This document shows, in pieces, positions 5,415 through 8,923 of a stretch of 8,923 bases of DNA (the stretch's first letter is position 1; each line of letters opens with the position of its first letter). The stretch comes from Bacilli bacterium (lineage in GTDB: Bacteria; Bacillota_I; Bacilli_A; RFN20; CAG-288): assembly GCA_900769965.1 (NCBI GenBank), contig CAAGIQ010000124.1:1-8923 (forward strand), in the 5' to 3' direction. The position numbers and the translations under genes were made by a program. The notes under the pieces are model-generated. The model was given only the letters and a program-made list of their open reading frames with translations, ran no database searches and was not told the origin of the DNA.

Positions 5415-7085
5415 TTACTTAGCTTTCTTCTTGTTTTTGGCGTTAAGAGTCTGAGAGCCAGTCGGGTTGAAAATCGAGTAACCAACATTAACTAAGTGGT
5501 CTCCAACTCTTTCTAGTCCGGAGATTATCGAGAAGAACATATCTCCCATCTCAATACTACATTTACCATCAGCTAATCTATCGAAATGCGCAGATGAAAG
5601 TTCATCTTTCATATCGTCCAATTGCTGTTCGTATTTATCGAGCTCTTTTAAGTGATTCTTCTTGATGTCATCAAAACCTTCAATAGCTAGATCGTACATC
5701 GCTAGTACTTTTGAGTACATAGCTTTAACTTCTTCTTCACCTTCTTTTGAGAAAGAAAGATTGTTTTCGATAAGTTTTATACCAACTTCCAAGAAGTTTT
5801 CAGCGTGGTCACCGATTCTTTCGATATCGTTTAAGACGTGGAAGTAGCTACCGATGATTCTTTCTTCATCGGAATTAACTAAGGAAGAAAGTTTGATTAA
5901 GTATTTAGTTAAAGCGTTGTTCATGAAGTTTATTTGCTCTTCTACTTCATAAACTTTATCGATCTTGGTCTTATCTTTTAAGAATATGACATCAAAGGAA
6001 CGCTCTAAGTTGTCGTTAGCTAAAGAAGCCATGTATTCGACTTCTTTCTTAACTTGCATCAAGGCGATAGGTGGAGTTTTTAAAAGACGATCATCGACAT
6101 ATTTTAGAGTGAATGCTGGAGCACTTTCCTTCTTCTTATCTCTAATTACTAACTCAGCCAATCTAACTAACCATTTGATGAACGGAAGAAGTAACAAAGT
6201 GGTAGTTACATTGAAAATGATGTGGAATAAAGCTATCTGCATCTCCCTGTTATTTGGGAAAACAGCATCTAAAAAAGAAACGATATATGGAGTAAAAATC
6301 CAGATGAAGATAGTGAAAATAATAGTACCTATTACGTTAAATGCAAGGTGGATGAAAGCTGTTCTTTTGGCGTTAGTAGTAGTACCAATAGAGGCGATAA
6401 TAGCTGTAACACAGGTACCGATATTTGAACCTAAGATGATAAATAAAGCGCTCGAGACATCGATTGCTCCCTTTCCAACCATAACTATTACTAGACCAGT
6501 TGCAGCCGAGGATGACTGAAGTAAAGCGGTACATACGATTCCGCAAAGGATGAGAAGTAATGGGAAGTTGATCGTAGCGAACATCTCCATGAAGAACTCT
6601 TTAATCGTAGGATCGTTAAAGGCGCTTGACATGAGATCTAAACCGACGAAAAGTAAACCTAAACCTGCTAAGATACCACCTATTATCTTTACTTTATCGT
6701 TCTTAATAAACATCATCATAATTCCGATGAATGTGAAAACTGAAAAATAAAGCGAAATATCAAAAGAAGACAAAGAGACTAATAAACCAGTAACTGTCGT
6801 GCCGATATTAGCACCCATAATAATAGCAGTTGCCTGCATCAAGGTCATAACACCAGCGTTAACAAAACCTATAGCCATAACAGTTGTAGCAGATGATGAC
6901 TGGATTATAGCGGTGACTGAGGCGCCGATACCTACTCCAGCAAAACGGTTGTTGCTGATCTTACCAAGCAAAGATTTCATCTTGTTGCCAGCGATCTTTT
7001 CAAGGTTAGATGAAAGCATATTCATACCAGCCATGAAGACACCACTGCCAGCTAGTAGAGCTAAGATACAAAGAAATACGGTCAT
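5415..7085 (-). CDS. Na+/phosphate cotransporter with C-terminal PhoU-like domain (NptA/YjbB type)
   Basis: This 556-residue protein carries the two inverted PNaS repeats typical of bacterial NptA/YjbB. The first has QSSSATT at residues 62-68 and GANIGTTVT at 91-99. The second has QSSSAAT at 190-196 and GSNIGTCVT at 219-227. Several hydrophobic membrane segments fill residues 1-310. After a short charged link, a soluble PhoU-like helical domain (about 340-540) shows the paired motifs IERIGDHAEN (421-430) and LERVGDHLVN (524-533), whose acidic residues bind metal in PhoU. Members move inorganic phosphate with sodium across the cytoplasmic membrane. YjbB is reported to favour export, so the direction is open here. 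The ATG at 7085 follows TTAGGAG at good spacing. The tail ends Lys-rich (AKNKKKAK). It is transcribed alone after the psuG terminator. Confidence 0.95.
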   Translation of the reverse strand: MTVFLCILALLAGSGVFMAGMNMLSSNLEKIAGNKMKSLLGKISNNRFAGVGIGASVTAIIQSSSATTVMAIGFVNAGVMTLMQATAIIMGANIGTTVTGLLVSLSSFDISLYFSVFTFIGIMMMFIKNDKVKIIGGILAGLGLLFVGLDLMSSAFNDPTIKEFFMEMFATINFPLLLILCGIVCTALLQSSSAATGLVIVMVGKGAIDVSSALFIILGSNIGTCVTAIIASIGTTTNAKRTAFIHLAFNVIGTIIFTIFIWIFTPYIVSFLDAVFPNNREMQIALFHIIFNVTTTLLLLPFIKWLVRLAELVIRDKKKESAPAFTLKYVDDRLLKTPPIALMQVKKEVEYMASLANDNLERSFDVIFLKDKTKIDKVYEVEEQINFMNNALTKYLIKLSSLVNSDEERIIGSYFHVLNDIERIGDHAENFLEVGIKLIENNLSFSKEGEEEVKAMYSKVLAMYDLAIEGFDDIKKNHLKELDKYEQQLDDMKDELSSAHFDRLADGKCSIEMGDMFFSIISGLERVGDHLVNVGYSIFNPTGSQTLNAKNKKKAK

Positions 7086-7114
7086 ATATTAAACTCCTAA
7101 GGTCGTACTATTAA

Positions 7115-7144
7115 ATTATATTACATATATACGTGCTTTTTTAA
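7115..7144 (-). promoter_or_regulatory. Promoter of the Na+/phosphate cotransporter
   Basis: The minus strand has a perfect TATAAT (7115-7120) with a weak -35, TTAAAA (7139-7144), 18 bases upstream. The start near 7108 gives a leader of about 23 bases with the TTAGGAG site at 7094-7100. It sits just after the psuG terminator, where a new promoter is expected. No Pho-box repeats were recognised. Confidence 0.5.
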
Positions 7145-7148
7145 GCGC

Positions 7149-7185
7149 AAAAACAAAAACTCGCTAACCCAAAAAGGCTAACGAG
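7149..7185 (-). terminator. Intrinsic terminator of the WYL regulator-psuG unit
   Basis: The minus strand forms CTCGTTAGCC / GGTTAGCGAG (7176-7185 with 7160-7169), a 10-bp stem with two G-U pairs and a 6-base loop, then TTTTTGTTTTT. It begins 8 bases past the psuG stop and is the strongest terminator in the window. Confidence 0.9.
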
Positions 7186-7192
7186 ATATATT

Positions 7193-8095
7193 CTATTTAA
7201 GTTTTGTGTATTCTAAAGCGGTTAATGCACCTAATTTAGCGTTATTTAAAATTAGTTTTATGTTGGTGTCTAAGCTTTTTCCACCGGTTAATTCAACTAT
7301 TTTTGCTAAGAGGAATGGAGTTTCATCTTTACCCTTAATTCCTTTTTCTTCCATCTCTTTAAGAGCTTCATCGATATATTTATCGATATAGGAAGAATCT
7401 AAAGAATACTCTTCTGGAATCGGATCGCATACTAATACGCCTCCATGAAGTTCATATTCTCTCTTTGCTTTAACAATCTTGGCAATTTCTTGAGGGGAAG
7501 AAGCGTTGTAGTCGACGCCTAACTTGCTTTCTCTAGTATAGAAAGCTGGAAGTTTATCGGTTTTATAACCGATTACTGGAACACCCTTGGTTTCAAGATA
7601 TTCCATTGTTAAATTCAAATCTAAGATAGCTTTTGGTCCAGCGCAGATAACGGTGACATCGGTTTTTCCTAACTCATCTAAGTCGGCGGAAACATCGAAA
7701 GTTTCATTAGCTTTCCTATGAGCACCACCGATTCCTCCGGTGACAAAGAATTCAATATTGGCTTTTTGAGCTAGAATCATAGTAGCACTTACTGTAGTAG
7801 CTCCCCATTTTTTCGAAGCTATTACTAAAGGAAGATCACGTCTAGATACTTTAGCAATACCTTTAGTTTTTCCAAATAATTCGATTTCTTCAGGTGACAT
7901 ACCGACTATTGGTTCACCTTCGATGATGCCGATAGTAGCAGGAATAGCGCCGTTATCTCTAATTACCTTTTCAACAGCTAAAGCGCATTCGACGTTACGT
8001 GGATAAGGCATGCCGTGAGATATGATTGTCGACTCTAAAGCGACAACAGGCTTGTTATTTTTCAATGCTTCTAATACTTCATTACTGATTTTCAT
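7193..8095 (-). CDS. psuG: Pseudouridine-5'-phosphate glycosidase
   Basis: This 300-residue protein matches PsuG (IndA-like) over its full length. Its signatures are VALESTIISHGMPYPRN (residues 18-34, E21), AKVSRRDLP (81-89, K82), FFVTGGIGGAHRKA (116-129, H126), VICAGPKAILD (149-159, K155) and SLDTNIKLI (274-282, N278). These line up with E. coli residues E31, K93, H137, K166 and N289. The enzyme splits pseudouridine 5'-phosphate into uracil and ribose 5-phosphate through a lysine-bound ring-opened sugar, needs a divalent metal and works as a cytoplasmic trimer. It allows the C-nucleoside from decayed tRNA and rRNA to be salvaged. The ATG at 8095 has AAAGGAG upstream and overlaps the end of the WYL regulator by 14 bases, so the two are co-transcribed and probably coupled. 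The usual partner, a PfkB-type pseudouridine kinase (PsuK), is not in the window. Confidence 0.97.
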   Translation of the reverse strand: MKISNEVLEALKNNKPVVALESTIISHGMPYPRNVECALAVEKVIRDNGAIPATIGIIEGEPIVGMSPEEIELFGKTKGIAKVSRRDLPLVIASKKWGATTVSATMILAQKANIEFFVTGGIGGAHRKANETFDVSADLDELGKTDVTVICAGPKAILDLNLTMEYLETKGVPVIGYKTDKLPAFYTRESKLGVDYNASSPQEIAKIVKAKREYELHGGVLVCDPIPEEYSLDSSYIDKYIDEALKEMEEKGIKGKDETPFLLAKIVELTGGKSLDTNIKLILNNAKLGALTALEYTKLK

Positions 8096-8923
8096 TTGTT
8101 TCTCCTTTGTATTTATTTATCGCGTTTTCAAAATATTCGATTAATTCCTCTTTTAAATCTAGAGGAGAGATTATCTTTATGACGTTAGCGTACTGACTTG
8201 CCCAATATAGCATCGCCTTTTTACTCGATTTAAGAGTTACTAAAACTTTCTCATCTTTTTGAACGATACTGATATCTTTACCAAACCAGTCGATTACTTG
8301 ATCTATTGTATTTTCATCCGTTTCAAAGGTTACTTCAATAACATCATCGATAAACATATATGGTAAGGAAGTCGCAAGATCTCTATATTTTATTCCATTT
8401 TCATAACCTTCGACTTCTTCTATAGGTACATAATCTCGATCAGATACACGGATATTCTTTATGTGATCTAAGCGATGGAAGGCCATCTTTCCCCAGTAAG
8501 ATGAGAATCCCATAATGTAATACCTTTGGTTATGAGATATAAGTAGATACGGACTAAGCCTTTGGAAAGACGATTTCTTCATAGACTTATTAACGCCGTA
8601 TTTATAATACTCATATTCAACCATCTTCTTTTTATCGATAGCTTCGCTGATGGTCTCTATGTTATAAGAAACTTCTTGATTCTCAGTTTTATTAGGAAGA
8701 TTTGATACTTTATAGATGTGTTCAATATTGGACTTAAAGTATTTAGTAGATAAAGAAGATAACCTCTTTATCAAACTTTGAGATTGAGCATTGGAAATGT
8801 GATTGCTACTTATAATCGAGTCGATAATAAGTCTTAGTTCCGCATCTTCAAACCACCTGCTATTCAAATATGTTCCACGTCTATTAACTACGATATCATA
8901 ACCGATTTTTTTTAAGACGTTAA
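8082..8923 (-). CDS. WYL-domain transcriptional regulator, N-terminus cut by the window edge
   Basis: The frame is open to the right edge and gives 279 whole codons. It should not be started at the TTG at 8867, because the 18 residues before it (NVLKKIGYDIVVNRRGTYLN at the junction) match the wing of the helix-turn-helix that normally precedes 'xRxFExxELxLLIDSIxSS'. The true start lies beyond the window. A helical linker (fragment residues 19-60) leads to the WYL domain (about 90-159) with SPYLL (123-127), RYYIMG (133-138, in place of W-Y-L) and FHRLDHI (148-154). The WCX C-terminal extension (about 193-271) carries IDWFGKDI and IISPLDLKEELIEYF. Such proteins bind DNA and sense a ligand, probably a nucleotide or nucleic acid, through the WYL pocket. 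The overlap with psuG suggests control of the same unit, perhaps in response to nucleoside phosphates. That is inference. Confidence 0.93.
   Translation of the reverse strand, partial: NVLKKIGYDIVVNRRGTYLNSRWFEDAELRLIIDSIISSNHISNAQSQSLIKRLSSLSTKYFKSNIEHIYKVSNLPNKTENQEVSYNIETISEAIDKKKMVEYEYYKYGVNKSMKKSSFQRLSPYLLISHNQRYYIMGFSSYWGKMAFHRLDHIKNIRVSDRDYVPIEEVEGYENGIKYRDLATSLPYMFIDDVIEVTFETDENTIDQVIDWFGKDISIVQKDEKVLVTLKSSKKAMLYWASQYANVIKIISPLDLKEELIEYFENAINKYKGETNENQ

Noticed and set aside
5398..5442. Inverted repeat CGCCAAA / TTTGGCG spanning the stop codon of the phosphate transporter, as a terminator
   Set aside because: The loop is long, the inner pairing is broken by a bulge, and only a short CTTTA tail follows, so it is weak as an intrinsic terminator.
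5965..7092. Several plus-strand open frames opposite the phosphate transporter
   Set aside because: They mirror the hydrophobic segments of the real gene and lack ribosome binding sites and family resemblance.
1..8923. CRISPR array, insertion sequence, prophage, toxin-antitoxin pair, tRNA or riboswitch
   Set aside because: No spaced repeats, transposase or phage motifs, cloverleaf or conserved riboswitch core were seen in the coding regions or in the intergenic gaps, which are about 140 bases or less.

Overview
The window comes from a low-GC bacterium, most likely an uncultured gut-type member of the Bacillota/Mycoplasmatota (Erysipelotrichia- or Acholeplasma/RF39-like Bacilli). The reasons are AT-rich intergenic regions, strong AGGAGG-type ribosome binding sites, short U-tailed hairpin terminators and Bacilli-like proteins. 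Trp is encoded by TGG where checked, so the standard bacterial code fits. The lineage is inferred from style, not from a search. Every gene lies on the minus strand, so transcription runs from high to low coordinates.

In transcription order: (1) A WYL-domain transcriptional regulator enters from the right edge with its N-terminal DNA-binding part cut off. Its end overlaps the start of psuG (pseudouridine-5'-phosphate glycosidase) by 14 bases, and a strong terminator at 7149-7185 closes this unit. (2) A Na+/phosphate cotransporter of the NptA/YjbB type with a C-terminal PhoU-like domain has its own promoter. (3) A 728-residue membrane-anchored protein that I cannot name has an InlB-B-repeat-like module, three MmcQ/YjbR-like units (the first degenerate) and two acidic linkers. 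It has a candidate promoter, a leader with two hairpins and a terminator. (4) Polynucleotide phosphorylase (pnp) is followed by a clear terminator. (5) A small flavin-reductase-like FMN protein has an extended -10 promoter and a 20-bp palindrome over the -35 area. It overlaps by 8 bases a further gene that runs off the left edge.

Functionally the window is mostly housekeeping: RNA decay (pnp), nucleoside salvage (psuG) and phosphate uptake. PNPase and PsuG both act in RNA turnover, but they are in separate transcription units, so no joint system is implied. The best candidate for something undescribed is the membrane protein at 3091-5277. Next are the WYL-psuG pairing with no visible kinase partner, the operator-like palindrome before the flavin-reductase-like gene, and the unidentified coupled gene at the left edge. 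No RNA genes, CRISPR arrays, insertion sequences or phage genes were seen. No gap between genes exceeds about 140 bases.
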